Positions 26,088 through 34,236 of a stretch of 64,000 nucleotides of DNA are shown here, piece by piece (within the stretch, counting starts at the first letter, position 1; every line of letters begins with the position of its first letter). Both the position numbers and the translations under genes were made by a program. The notes beneath the pieces are model-generated. The model saw only the letters and a program-made list of their open reading frames with translations, had not been told where the DNA came from and did no database searches. Location: contig NZ_JBJDSB010000003.1 in NCBI RefSeq assembly GCF_044987625.1, positions 1 to 64,000 on the forward strand, written 5' to 3'. The DNA comes from Desulfobaculum sp044987625 (GTDB taxonomy: Bacteria; Desulfobacterota; Desulfovibrionia; Desulfovibrionales; Desulfovibrionaceae).

Positions 26088-27308
26088 TTAGGTCAGGGAA
26101 AGCAGGATGGGGGCGAGACGTTCGGCATCGATGAGCGGGGCGCTGGCGTCGGTGACAAGGTCCGTGTCGATAACGCGCACGCCAAGGGCTTCCAGCTCAC
26201 GGATATGAACACCGCCGGGATAGTCTCCGCGTTCGGAATCCACCAGAATAAAGTCCACCAGCCGGGCGACGGGCGTTGTGGCCATGGTGTCGCGCCGCAA
26301 TTGCACGATAAGCCGCCGGACCTGCTCCGTGAGGGGGATGGCGCGGCTTTCCGGGTCGTCCCCAAGGTTGGGGATGAAGACTTTGGGGCAGTCCGTGCCT
26401 GCGATGGCGCGTCCAACGCCCCGCGGCAGCAGGTTGGCCATGAGGCTGGAGTAGAAGCTGCCCATGGGGTAGCAGATAAGCTCCGCCGAGTTGATGAAAT
26501 CCTGAATCTTGTCGGGGATGGCGGCGCTCACCGGCGCGGTGTCGTCAAGGGACGCCGTGAGGTGGACCTCCGCGATGGGGGTCGGCGGGGGCGGCGTTTC
26601 CTTGCCCGTCAATTTGTGCTGCCCCACGATGACGGAGCCGTCCTCAAGGCGCGCGGCAAGGTGCAGGTCCGCGTTGAGAATGGGGTGCACTTCGCCCCGC
26701 ACCCGGACCAGCTTGGAAAAAATGTAGATGACCGGCGAGACATGGCGGCGGTTTTCCAGATAGCCCGCCGCCAGAACAATGTTCCCGATGCTGGCCCCGC
26801 GCAGGTCGAAGGACGCGGGCATCTTCTCCAAAAAGACCGACAGGTAGTGCCGGATGATTTTCCGCATGGGGTTCGGGATGTTCGCCACAAGGGGGTGCTC
26901 CCCGGCGTTCATGCGCCCCAGCTCGCGCAGGAGCTGCGGCGCGGGGGCGGCCTTGGGCAGGCGGTAGGCGAACAGTTCGAAAATTTGCGGATTGCCGTGC
27001 AGAGAGTGGTCCGCAAGGGCCATGAGGCGATTGCGGATGTCCCCAATGGCGGGCATGGCAAAGGCCTTGCGCAGTTTGGCGGAGCTGCCTCCGGAGTCAA
27101 AGGGCGTGATGAGGTGCACGGAGTTGTAGGTGGAGCGGATGAGCGTGCTGGACAACTCGCGCAGGGCCGTGCCTCCGCTAAAAAAGAGAATGCGCGGCCC
27201 AAGCTCCGGGCTTTTTTCGTAGCGGGCCAGCTTTACCGGGTCCGGTAGCTGCGCCTTGCGCGCGATGCGGATGCTCCGGGGGCGCCTTGTTGGGGACGTG
27301 TCGCTCAT
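26088..27308 (-). CDS. CofD-like protein (GAK-system type)
   Basis: The 406-residue protein carries the CofD/YvcK-type nucleotide-binding opening LFFSGGTALRELSS, then HLITPFDSGGSSAKLRKAF and AIGDIRNRL, with later GASIGNIVLAAGYL and AELICYPMGSFYSSL. These features, plus the presence of similar genes in Desulfovibrio, fit the CofD-related proteins of the uncharacterised 'GAK' system. The usual ATP-grasp and XXXCH partners are not adjacent here. CofD itself transfers a phospholactyl group to the deazaflavin Fo, but YvcK-like relatives have regulatory roles, so function stays open. The start at 27308 is a choice; an ATG 6 bases upstream is equally possible. Confidence 0.8.
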   Translation of the reverse strand: MSDTSPTRRPRSIRIARKAQLPDPVKLARYEKSPELGPRILFFSGGTALRELSSTLIRSTYNSVHLITPFDSGGSSAKLRKAFAMPAIGDIRNRLMALADHSLHGNPQIFELFAYRLPKAAPAPQLLRELGRMNAGEHPLVANIPNPMRKIIRHYLSVFLEKMPASFDLRGASIGNIVLAAGYLENRRHVSPVIYIFSKLVRVRGEVHPILNADLHLAARLEDGSVIVGQHKLTGKETPPPPTPIAEVHLTASLDDTAPVSAAIPDKIQDFINSAELICYPMGSFYSSLMANLLPRGVGRAIAGTDCPKVFIPNLGDDPESRAIPLTEQVRRLIVQLRRDTMATTPVARLVDFILVDSERGDYPGGVHIRELEALGVRVIDTDLVTDASAPLIDAERLAPILLSLT

Positions 27309-27496
27309 TCGCATATGATTACGGGAAAATCGGTTCAAAATCCAGAATGTTGACGCGGGCGTGCCCGGTTGCGGGCGCGGATACGGCGCTGGGCCGCGCA
27401 TTTTGGGCCGATGGCTGTTTTGAAAATGCCGCGCTTCGTAGTATTATGCGCTGAATTCTGGTCCGTGGGGGATTGGAGCGATCTGGAGGGGGGAGC

Positions 27497-28324
27497 ATGA
27501 TTGTCCAGTGTGTAACCTGTCAGAAAAAATACCGCCTCAAGGCCGAGGCCGTGCCCGAAAGTGGGGCCAAGGTGTCGTGCTCCGGCGGGTGCGGCAAAGC
27601 GCTCATCATCTCGCCGCGAAAGAACCTTGTCGCCGACGCCACGGGCATTCCCGTCACCAAGCGCAAGCATCAAAAGGAAGTGAAGTGGTTCGGCCGTATG
27701 GCGCAGCTCCTGCGCGATTGGGGCTATGAGAAGAAGACCGCGGAATACAACATGCTGTTCTATTTCCTGCGGGAGCTTCGCAAGCGGCGCGGCATCACTT
27801 TTTTTGACATTTCCTGCGCCACGGCGCTGATGCGGTACGACAGGGAGCTTAAGTACAATTGCCTCGCCTTTATGGGCGCGTGCTGCGTCCCCCCGCGCGA
27901 CGGCGTAGAGAGCTGCGTGCCGGATATTATCCTCGCCCTCGCCGAGACCCTGCGCGGCCACGACAGCGCGGGGGTGTTCACGGTGGATGCCGTCATGACC
28001 ACGCCCTACGAGGATTCCTTTCCGGCGGTGTTCAGCTTTGTCCATGGCGCGCAGTTCGCGGCGTCGTGGGGGGAGCAGGTGTACGGCAGCGTGACGGAGG
28101 TTCTCATCTCCGCCGATGCGGTGCGCGAAATACCACCGGACTTTGACTTCTCCCGTCTGCACGAAGTGGCGCGGGTTGAGGTTTCCCGCGCGCCTGTGGA
28201 CAACGGCAGGCTGTCCTTTCGCGACAAGGTCGCTCCGGCGCGCATCGTGAATCCCGAGCCTGACCCCGAACTGCGCTGTGCGGATAAGGAGCTGAAAAAG
28301 CTGCTTGAGGGATACACGGCGTAG
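27497..28324 (+). CDS. Zinc-ribbon (MJ0042-type) protein of unknown function
   Basis: The 275-residue product opens with a zinc ribbon (MIVQCVTCQKKYRL, then KVSCSGGCGKALI), the pattern of zinc_ribbon_4/5 or MJ0042-type motifs common in deltaproteobacterial proteins. The remaining 215 residues contain a cysteine-bearing stretch (FMGACCVPPRDGVESC) and no fold I recognise; no membrane segments are seen. GGAGGGGGG precedes the ATG. It is divergent from the CofD-like gene and ends at a terminator. Confidence 0.75.
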   Translation: MIVQCVTCQKKYRLKAEAVPESGAKVSCSGGCGKALIISPRKNLVADATGIPVTKRKHQKEVKWFGRMAQLLRDWGYEKKTAEYNMLFYFLRELRKRRGITFFDISCATALMRYDRELKYNCLAFMGACCVPPRDGVESCVPDIILALAETLRGHDSAGVFTVDAVMTTPYEDSFPAVFSFVHGAQFAASWGEQVYGSVTEVLISADAVREIPPDFDFSRLHEVARVEVSRAPVDNGRLSFRDKVAPARIVNPEPDPELRCADKELKKLLEGYTA

Positions 28325-28954
28325 ATCGTTCCAAAGTTCACAACCGGGCCGAAATTCAGCCCTCCCGCAACAGTGCGGGAGGGCGCTCTTTTTGCGCGCC
28401 GGATGAACGCGCGCTGGAGAGGTGAAGGTGCAAAAATCCATGTCGCGCCGTGCAAAGTGGGGCAAGATGCGCTTTTTGAGGTGTTCATTACCATAATAGT
28501 ATGCAAAGAATGAACGGCTTGCTGGATTGCAAAGCGATTCCGGTGTATACGCCTTGGCAGGTCCCGCATGTTTGGGCGGCGGATGGCTCGCTGATGCGGC
28601 AGAGCGGGGCGGGGGTGTCGCCGTGCTGACAGTCTTTTCCATTTCGGCAACAGAATATGTGAAAAGATGTGCAAGCCGGGGCTGCGCGGCGATTGGGCGC
28701 AAAAGCTTCCCGTTTTTATGGTGATTGCAAAACGTGTTGAATTTCAGTGTGTTAGAACTTGAGCGAAACGTTCACGATTGAAAAAATGGGCTTGTGATGT
28801 CCTGAAATATTTAGGCGCGTTATGGGCAAAATTCTGGACAAACCCAGTGTGACAAGTTTAAGGGTGGTCGGGAAACTTCAAAGCATTCGAGAAGATACAC
28901 AGGATATCAGAAAACCCCAAACCGTGTGACGCCACCGGCGTTGGAAGGAGGGCT
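28325..28954. other. Intergenic region upstream of the tmc operon
   Basis: This 630-bp region has a terminator at its left edge and no gene with a ribosome site. The right 250 bp are AT-rich (GAAATATTTAGG and similar stretches) and should contain the tmc promoter, but no clear -35/-10 pair or sigma-54 site with correct spacing was found; TTGGCAGG...CCCGCAT near 28555 has the wrong spacing for sigma-54. Confidence 0.45.
28359..28393 (+). terminator. Terminator after the zinc-ribbon gene
   Basis: An 11-bp stem (GCCCTCCCGCA / TGCGGGAGGGC, loop ACAG) is followed by GCTCTTTTT. Confidence 0.8.
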
Positions 28955-30217
28955 ATGGTGGTTTCTGCAAAATGGAACTGGGAACCGGGCGAGCGCGTAA
29001 TTGCGGACCTCGGGGCCAGCAGAGACAAGTACGAGTGGGTAGAGGAACTTCATGCAAGCCCGGACGGCGAACAGATTGCCGCCGTGGTCAACGTGGAGGG
29101 AGAGTTCACCCCGTCCATCAATGGTGAGGAACCCTGGGAAAACACGTATGAACGTGTGTGGGGTCTTAGGTACTCTCCGGATGGACGTTTGTGCGGTTTT
29201 GCTCAGGACATGGGCGAATGGTACGTCGTTGTCGACGGCACCGCCTGGGAAGGCTCCCTCGGTTACGCATGGAATTTCATGTTCAGCGAAGACGGCTCCA
29301 AAATTGGTTGCGCCGTGCAGCAGGACATGAGGTACGGCATCGCGGTAGAGGGACAGCTGTGGGACAACCTCTACGCAAACGCCAACAACTTCATCATGAG
29401 TCCCGATGGCACCGCCACGGCTGCCGCTGTGCAGACTGTGGACATGGGACAGGCCGAGATCTACAAATTTGAAGAGGGCACCTACTCCGCCGCCATCAAT
29501 GGTCAGGCGTGGGATCGCAACTTCACCAACATCTTCGGATTGGCCTTCTCGCCCGACGGCAAACGCCTTGCCGGCGAGACCCGCCTGTCCCTGTATGACT
29601 ACACCATCACCGTCGACGGCAAGCCCTGGAACCAAGTGTACCAGAGCGTGTGGCGTCCTGCGTTCAATCCGTCCACCGGCTCCGTTGTCGCCCCCGTGCG
29701 ACAGGGCGGCAAGTGGACCATCGCGCAGGACGGCAACGTGGTGTGGCCGTTCTTTATCCAGTGTTGGCACGCGCAGTACAGCGCGGACGGCAACGCTCTG
29801 GCCGCCGTCGTGTCGCCCAAGTTCGGCCAGTGGACTGTGGCCGTAAACGGCACCGCCTGGAACACCACCTTCGGCGAAATGGTTACGGACCTCACCATCT
29901 CCCCCGACGGCAAGACCATTGCCGCACTGGGCAAGGAGAATGGCAAGTGGACCGTCATGGTCAACGGCGCAGCATGGTCTGGCCGCTACGACATGGCTTG
30001 GGCCCCCACCATCAGCCCCGACGGAAAGCACGTTGGCGCGCTGGTCGAGAAGGGCGGCAAGTATACCGTTGTCGTGGACGGCAAGGAATACGGCCACGCC
30101 TGCGAATCCTGCTGGACGCCGACGTTCAGCCCGGATTCCAAGAACGTGATGGTCCGGTGTGTCGAAGGCGGCAAGTACTACCGCCGCGTGATGCCTGTTT
30201 CCGAAATCACCGGATAG
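28955..30217 (+). CDS. tmcD: TmcD, tryptophan-rich subunit of the Tmc complex
   Basis: The 420-residue protein is built from repeated units of roughly 40-50 residues around motifs such as SPDGKxxA, GKWTVAVNGTAW and VDGKPWNQVYQSVW, with a tryptophan at the end of each unit. This resembles a beta-propeller. No signal peptide or membrane helix is seen. In Desulfovibrio vulgaris TmcD is the tryptophan-rich subunit of the Tmc complex, of unclear function. AAGGAGG precedes the ATG. It is the first gene of the operon here, 9 bp before tmcC. Confidence 0.88.
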   Translation: MVVSAKWNWEPGERVIADLGASRDKYEWVEELHASPDGEQIAAVVNVEGEFTPSINGEEPWENTYERVWGLRYSPDGRLCGFAQDMGEWYVVVDGTAWEGSLGYAWNFMFSEDGSKIGCAVQQDMRYGIAVEGQLWDNLYANANNFIMSPDGTATAAAVQTVDMGQAEIYKFEEGTYSAAINGQAWDRNFTNIFGLAFSPDGKRLAGETRLSLYDYTITVDGKPWNQVYQSVWRPAFNPSTGSVVAPVRQGGKWTIAQDGNVVWPFFIQCWHAQYSADGNALAAVVSPKFGQWTVAVNGTAWNTTFGEMVTDLTISPDGKTIAALGKENGKWTVMVNGAAWSGRYDMAWAPTISPDGKHVGALVEKGGKYTVVVDGKEYGHACESCWTPTFSPDSKNVMVRCVEGGKYYRRVMPVSEITG

Positions 30218-30226
30218 GAGGGAGAG

Positions 30227-30889
30227 ATGCAAAGCGTATACAACTTCGTAAGCGGACCTCTTGTCTGGGTGACTTTTGCCGTGTTCATCATTGGCAGCAT
30301 TTGGCGTCTTGCCTCGCTGTTGAGCCTTGCCAAGCAGAAAGACAACTACGTCTTTGAGTACTGGAGCTGGAGCCACGCGCTCAAGTCCATGCTCCATTGG
30401 CTCATCCCCTTTGGCAGCACGAACTCCCGTCTGCAGCCGGTGATGACCATTGTGACGTTCCTCTTCCACGTGGGACTCATCCTCGTGCCCATCTTTACGC
30501 TGGGTCACGTTGTCCTTCTTGAAGAGAGCTCTCTGGGCTGGAGCTGGCCCACGCTGCCCGATCAGGTGGCCGACATCGCCGCCTTTGTGGTCGTGGCCGG
30601 CTGTCTGTACTTTGGCTGGCGCAGGATTGCACTGCCTCACGTCAAGTATGTCACCAGCGCCTCCGACTTTGCCATCCTGGCTGTTGTCGCGGCCCCGTTT
30701 TTGACCGGCATCCTTGCCTACCATCACATTGGTGATCCGCTGCTGCTGACCACCCTGCACGTGCTGGCTGGCGAACTGATGCTGGTGTGCATTCCGTTTA
30801 CGCGGCTTGCGCACATGCTCTACTTCGTCTTTACCCGTGGCTACACCGCGTCCGAATTCGGCGCTGTCCGTCACGTGAAGGACTGGTAG
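30227..30889 (+). CDS. tmcC: TmcC, membrane cytochrome b subunit
   Basis: The 220-residue integral membrane protein has about five hydrophobic helices, the first at residues 8-28. Histidines inside or next to helices (WSWSHALKSMLHWL, FLFHVGLILV, TLGHVV, LAYHHIG, LHVLAGEL) can serve as b-heme ligands, as in the NarI/DsrM-like family. In the Tmc complex this subunit carries electrons across the inner membrane between periplasmic TmcA and cytoplasmic TmcB, exchanging with menaquinone or not. It sits between tmcD and tmcB, with GGAGGGAG before the ATG. Confidence 0.88.
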   Translation: MQSVYNFVSGPLVWVTFAVFIIGSIWRLASLLSLAKQKDNYVFEYWSWSHALKSMLHWLIPFGSTNSRLQPVMTIVTFLFHVGLILVPIFTLGHVVLLEESSLGWSWPTLPDQVADIAAFVVVAGCLYFGWRRIALPHVKYVTSASDFAILAVVAAPFLTGILAYHHIGDPLLLTTLHVLAGELMLVCIPFTRLAHMLYFVFTRGYTASEFGAVRHVKDW

Positions 30890-30928
30890 GCAAGGGACGC
30901 GACAATATTTCTTGAAGGAGAAAGGAAT

Positions 30929-32350
30929 ATGGCTGAAAACACCGAACGTGTGGAAAACGCCGAAGCCTCGATGACATACGTTGAGAAGGTTCGTGCCAAG
31001 GCCGTTACCGATAAGGCCGACGGCAAGTACGACTTTGACAGCATTGAGGACTACGCCCTCGAAGAGGGCATGAAGAAGCTGACGCCCGAAAAGATTGAAT
31101 CGACCATTAATCAGGTGCTGCAGGGCGAGTGCGGCGCACGCCTCAAAGCGTACGTGGAAACCTGCGTGCACTGTGGCCTGTGCTCCGAGGCTTGCCACCA
31201 CTACCTCTCCAACGACAAGGACCCCAAGTACTCCCCCGTTGGCAAGGTAAAGCGCACCATCTGGCAGATGCTGAAGAAAAAGGGCCGCCTGACCCCGGAA
31301 GAGGTCCGCGAGTGTTCCGTGATTTCTTCCACGGAATGCAACCTCTGCCGACGCTGTCAGCAGTACTGCCCCTTTGGCATTGATATCGCCTATATGCTGC
31401 AGACCGTGCGCCGCATCTGCTCGAAGCTGCGCATGACTCCGCAGTACATTCAGGATACCGCCAACAGCCACTCCGCCACCATGAACCAGATGTGGGTCAA
31501 GGAAGACGAGTGGGTGGACACCTTGCAGTGGCAGGAAGACGAAGCCCGGGACGAGTTCCCAAAGCTGCGTATTCCCGTCGCCAAGGAAGGCGCGGACTTC
31601 ATGTACTCCGTCATCGCGCCGGAGCCGAAGTTCCGTACCCACCTCATCTATCAGGCCGCAGCCATCTTTGAGGTGGCTGGTCTGGACTGGACCATGCCCG
31701 AGGAACCCGGCTGGGATAACTCCGACATGGCCATGTTCACCGGCGACTTCGAGACCATGGGGCGCATCAAAAAGGCCCACTACGAAGCCGCTCAGCGCCT
31801 GCGCGTGAAAAAGATCGTCATGGGCGAGTGCGGACACGCCTTCCGAAGCGTCTACGACGTGGGTAACCGCTGGCTTGGGTGGCGCATGCCTCCCGTACCG
31901 ATGGTGCACTCCATTGAGTTCTTCTTCCAGCTTATCCAGGAAGGCAAGCTCAAGTGCCGCGAGAAGTTCCCCGAAAAGGTGACCTTCCACGACCCATGCA
32001 ACACCGTGCGTGGTCGCGGCCTGCACGAGCTTGGCCGCCATGTCGCCAATGTCTTCACGCAGGGCGTTGTTGAGATGGAGCCGAACCGCGAACACAACCT
32101 CTGCTGCAACGCAGGTGGTGGCGTCATCAACTGCGGACCGCCGTGGAAGACCAAGCGCGTGCTGTCCAACAAGGCCAAGGCCGAGCAGTTGGCACGCATG
32201 AAGGATCAGGGCATCAACACCATCGTCTCCCCGTGCCATAACTGCCACGGTGGACTTGATGATATTATCCATCACTACGGCTTGGAGATGGAGCTCAAGT
32301 TCTTGGGCGATATCATCTTCGAGTATATGGAAAGGCCCGAATCCGAATAG
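30929..32350 (+). CDS. tmcB: TmcB, HdrD-like iron-sulfur subunit
   Basis: The 473-residue cytoplasmic subunit has two [4Fe-4S] ferredoxin motifs (CVHCGLCSEACH at about 73 and CNLCRRCQQYCPF at about 137) and two CCG-type domains with GECGHAFRS, a CCNAGGGV segment and SPCHNCHGG near the end. This matches HdrD of heterodisulfide reductase and the TmcB/HmcF/DsrK proteins of sulfate reducers. The CCG domains bind the unusual [4Fe-4S] centre that handles thiol/disulfide electron exchange. GGAGAAAGGA precedes the ATG. It would accept electrons from TmcC on the cytoplasmic side. Confidence 0.92.
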   Translation: MAENTERVENAEASMTYVEKVRAKAVTDKADGKYDFDSIEDYALEEGMKKLTPEKIESTINQVLQGECGARLKAYVETCVHCGLCSEACHHYLSNDKDPKYSPVGKVKRTIWQMLKKKGRLTPEEVRECSVISSTECNLCRRCQQYCPFGIDIAYMLQTVRRICSKLRMTPQYIQDTANSHSATMNQMWVKEDEWVDTLQWQEDEARDEFPKLRIPVAKEGADFMYSVIAPEPKFRTHLIYQAAAIFEVAGLDWTMPEEPGWDNSDMAMFTGDFETMGRIKKAHYEAAQRLRVKKIVMGECGHAFRSVYDVGNRWLGWRMPPVPMVHSIEFFFQLIQEGKLKCREKFPEKVTFHDPCNTVRGRGLHELGRHVANVFTQGVVEMEPNREHNLCCNAGGGVINCGPPWKTKRVLSNKAKAEQLARMKDQGINTIVSPCHNCHGGLDDIIHHYGLEMELKFLGDIIFEYMERPESE

Positions 32351-32421
32351 CGGAAAGCCACGACTTGTAATCAGCTGTGTGCCCGCCGCCGTGCGGGCCG
32401 CGCAGCAGAGGGGATACGACC

Positions 32422-32811
32422 ATGAAAATGAAGAGACTGGGCATCTTCGCGGCCGTGGCTGCCTTGGCGACGTTCCTGTTCATCGCCACGGCCTATTCGC
32501 AGGACGACATCGTCGAGCTGAGCGACCCGGCCTTTATGACGGACCAGCGTCCGCCGGCGACCTTTAAGCACGATGAACATAACGACAAGGCGGAACTCTA
32601 CGACTGCGCCTCCTGCCATCACTACTATGAGGATGGCGAGCTGGTCGAAGATATGGACTCCGTTGGCATTCCCTGCGCGGACTGCCACACTCCGGAGCCT
32701 CAGGGTTCCACCCCCGGACTGCGCCTCGCCTACCACAAGCAGTGCAAGAGCTGCCACGTGGAAATGGGCAAGGGTCCGGTGACCTGCGGTGGCTGTCACG
32801 AAGTGAAGTAA
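32422..32811 (+). CDS. tmcA: TmcA, type II tetraheme cytochrome c3
   Basis: The 129-residue precursor has a signal peptide (KMKRLGIFAAVAALATFLF, cleavage near AYSQ). Four CxxCH heme motifs follow: CASCHH, CADCH, CKSCH and CGGCH. Additional histidines (FKHDEHND, AYHKQC) supply sixth ligands. The mature protein is acidic, as described for type II cytochrome c3. In the periplasm it takes electrons from hydrogenase through type I cytochrome c3 and passes them to the Tmc membrane complex. The start is placed at ATG 32422; an earlier in-frame ATG would put charged residues before the signal. A terminator follows. Confidence 0.93.
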   Translation: MKMKRLGIFAAVAALATFLFIATAYSQDDIVELSDPAFMTDQRPPATFKHDEHNDKAELYDCASCHHYYEDGELVEDMDSVGIPCADCHTPEPQGSTPGLRLAYHKQCKSCHVEMGKGPVTCGGCHEVK

Positions 32812-32831
32812 GCACCCGCCATAGCGCCTAT

Positions 32832-32865
32832 AAGGCCGCCTCTTCGTAAGAAGGGGCGGCCTTTT
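32832..32865 (+). terminator. Terminator of the tmc operon
   Basis: AAGGCCGCC pairs with GGCGGCCTT around a loop that can itself form TTC/GAA pairs, followed by TTTTCT. Confidence 0.8.
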
Positions 32866-33418
32866 CTATGGATATGGGGCATGAGGGGTGGGGCCAGTTC
32901 AGGGGGAGGGGGGGGCAACCCGGAACATGGGTAACACTTCTGTCCGGGAACAGAGGTAACAGGTTATGGCGGCACAGGGGCGTGCGGCATGGCGGGAGTG
33001 CGGGGCGGGGCGCTCTACGCGCTCTTTGGGGGCGGAGTCTTTGTCCGCGCCGCCAAGCCAGGACCCTATGCTGTCGCCTCTCCTTTCTGCGTGTTTCTGG
33101 CATCCAAAGGGCTATGCCGCTCGTGGTGGCCGCAGGTTGGACCGGGCGGCGTTGGCAGGTGGGTAAGGCAGGGTGCGCATCCGCGCGCCGCGCGTCTCTC
33201 AGGTTGGAGCTACCATCTGCAGAGTCATTACAGGCCACTTGCTTCCGCCACTTTGGGCGCTTTACGTGCCCTTGCGCGGGCCGCGCATTTTGGGCTTGAC
33301 GGGGTGGCGGGAGTTCTTTAAGTTCCCGCCTCAAGGCACCGGGGTTTCTTTGGAAACCAGAGCGTGCAACGGTTTTAGGCACTGCCATAAAGAAAATGAC
33401 ACTTTCTCAAAAAAACCG
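32866..33418. other. Intergenic stretch before the tRNA cluster
   Basis: No gene is supported in these 553 bp. The left part is very GC-rich with spurious frames; the right 100 bp turn AT-rich ahead of the tRNA promoter. Confidence 0.5.
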
Positions 33419-33447
33419 TTGACAAGCGCAGGGTGTCTGGCTATTTA
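33419..33447 (+). promoter_or_regulatory. Promoter of the tRNA cluster
   Basis: TTGACA (33419-33424), exactly 17 bases, then TATTTA (33442-33447) form a near-consensus sigma-70 promoter 26 bp before tRNA-Val. Confidence 0.8.
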
Positions 33448-33473
33448 GCTGTTCCCGGTTGCGGGGAAAGGCG

Positions 33474-33549
33474 GGGCGGTTAGCTCAGCTGGGAGAGCAT
33501 CGGCCTTACAAGCCGAGGGTCACAGGTTCGAGCCCTGTACCGCCCACCA
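33474..33549 (+). tRNA. tRNA-Val (UAC)
   Basis: A 76-nt cloverleaf. The acceptor stem is GGGCGGT / ACCGCCC, the D-arm contains AGCTCAGCTGGGAGAGC, the anticodon loop CTTACAA gives UAC, the T-loop is GGTTCGAGCC, and CCA is encoded. Confidence 0.97.
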
Positions 33550-33564
33550 CCACAGCCACAATGC

Positions 33565-33641
33565 GGAGCCGTAGTTAAGTCGGTTATAACGCTGGCCTGT
33601 CACGCCAGAGGCCGCGAGTTCGAGTCTCGTCGGCTCCGCCA
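33565..33641 (+). tRNA. tRNA-Asp (GUC), copy 1
   Basis: A 77-nt cloverleaf with acceptor stem GGAGCCG / CGGCTCC, G discriminator, anticodon loop CTGTCAC (GUC), GAGTTCGAGTC T-arm and encoded CCA. It lies 15 bp after tRNA-Val and is followed by a terminator-like stem. Confidence 0.97.
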
Positions 33642-33652
33642 TTTGAAAGTAC

Positions 33653-33676
33653 AGGCCCGGTTCGTCCGGGCCTTTC
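33653..33676 (+). terminator. Terminator-like stem after the first tRNA-Asp
   Basis: AGGCCCGG / CCGGGCCT stem with loop TTCGT, then TTCTC. The T-run is short, so read-through to the next tRNA-Asp copies is possible. Confidence 0.55.
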
Positions 33677-33809
33677 TCAAGCCCCAAAGTGTGTTCGGGT
33701 TTTGCGGCGGGGCGCCGCATCATGGTGAGGGTTCCCAGGGGAAGCCCGTGTCCGGAGGGACATAGCCAGATAGAGGCAAGAGCCTGACCCGGCAGATCAT
33801 TTATATAGC

Positions 33810-33886
33810 GGAGCCGTAGTTAAGTCGGTTATAACGCTGGCCTGTCACGCCAGAGGCCGCGAGTTCGAGTCTCGTCGGCTCCGCCA
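33810..33886 (+). tRNA. tRNA-Asp (GUC), copy 2
   Basis: Identical over 77 nt to copy 1, including encoded CCA. The flank TATATAGC just before it is shared in part with copy 3, which suggests duplication of gene plus leader. Confidence 0.97.
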
Positions 33887-33993
33887 TGCTTACTTTGCCC
33901 CGAAAGCGGGCCTTATATAGATTATGGCCGGGGAATTTCCCCGGCCACATTACGCCGAAATCTGTCTGCTCTTGCTGGCAGTTTCCATATAGC

Positions 33994-34070
33994 GGAGCCG
34001 TAGTTAAGTCGGTTATAACGCTGGCCTGTCACGCCAGAGGCCGCGAGTTCGAGTCTCGTCGGCTCCGCCA
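33994..34070 (+). tRNA. tRNA-Asp (GUC), copy 3
   Basis: Identical to copies 1 and 2. It is followed by AAATCAAAGG and a strong terminator, an arrangement repeated after copy 4 at 40790. Confidence 0.97.
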
Positions 34071-34080
34071 CAGAAATCAA

Positions 34081-34113
34081 AGGGTTACACATCACTGTGT
34101 AACCCTTTTTTTG
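34081..34113 (+). terminator. Terminator of the tRNA cluster
   Basis: Perfect AGGGTTACAC / GTGTAACCCT stem with loop ATCACT and a run of seven T. Confidence 0.9.
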
Positions 34114-34236
34114 TGTGGTCTTCCCACTGAGCGTGGCGGCGTCCGCGTGCTCTGTCTGCTCACTCCCGCGCTTTGTTCAGTGCTCTCACGGTCTGTCTAC
34201 GCCGCCACCATCCTTACCAACCAACAGCGCGCGCCC

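Noticed and set aside
28553..28570. Possible sigma-54 promoter TTGGCAGG...CCCGCAT upstream of tmcD
   Set aside because: The GG and GC elements are 8 bases apart, where sigma-54 promoters need 10.
28907..32275. A 1,122-codon open frame on the minus strand across the whole tmc operon
   Set aside because: It is exactly antisense to four well-supported tmc genes. Its composition (long runs of His, Val, Ala, Gly) is what G/C-rich third positions of the plus strand produce on the other strand, and no ribosome site or family motif is present.
32868..33321. Several overlapping frames of up to 143 codons between tmcA and the tRNA cluster
   Set aside because: No ribosome site, Arg/Gly/Trp-rich composition typical of GC-rich non-coding DNA, and no agreement between frames.
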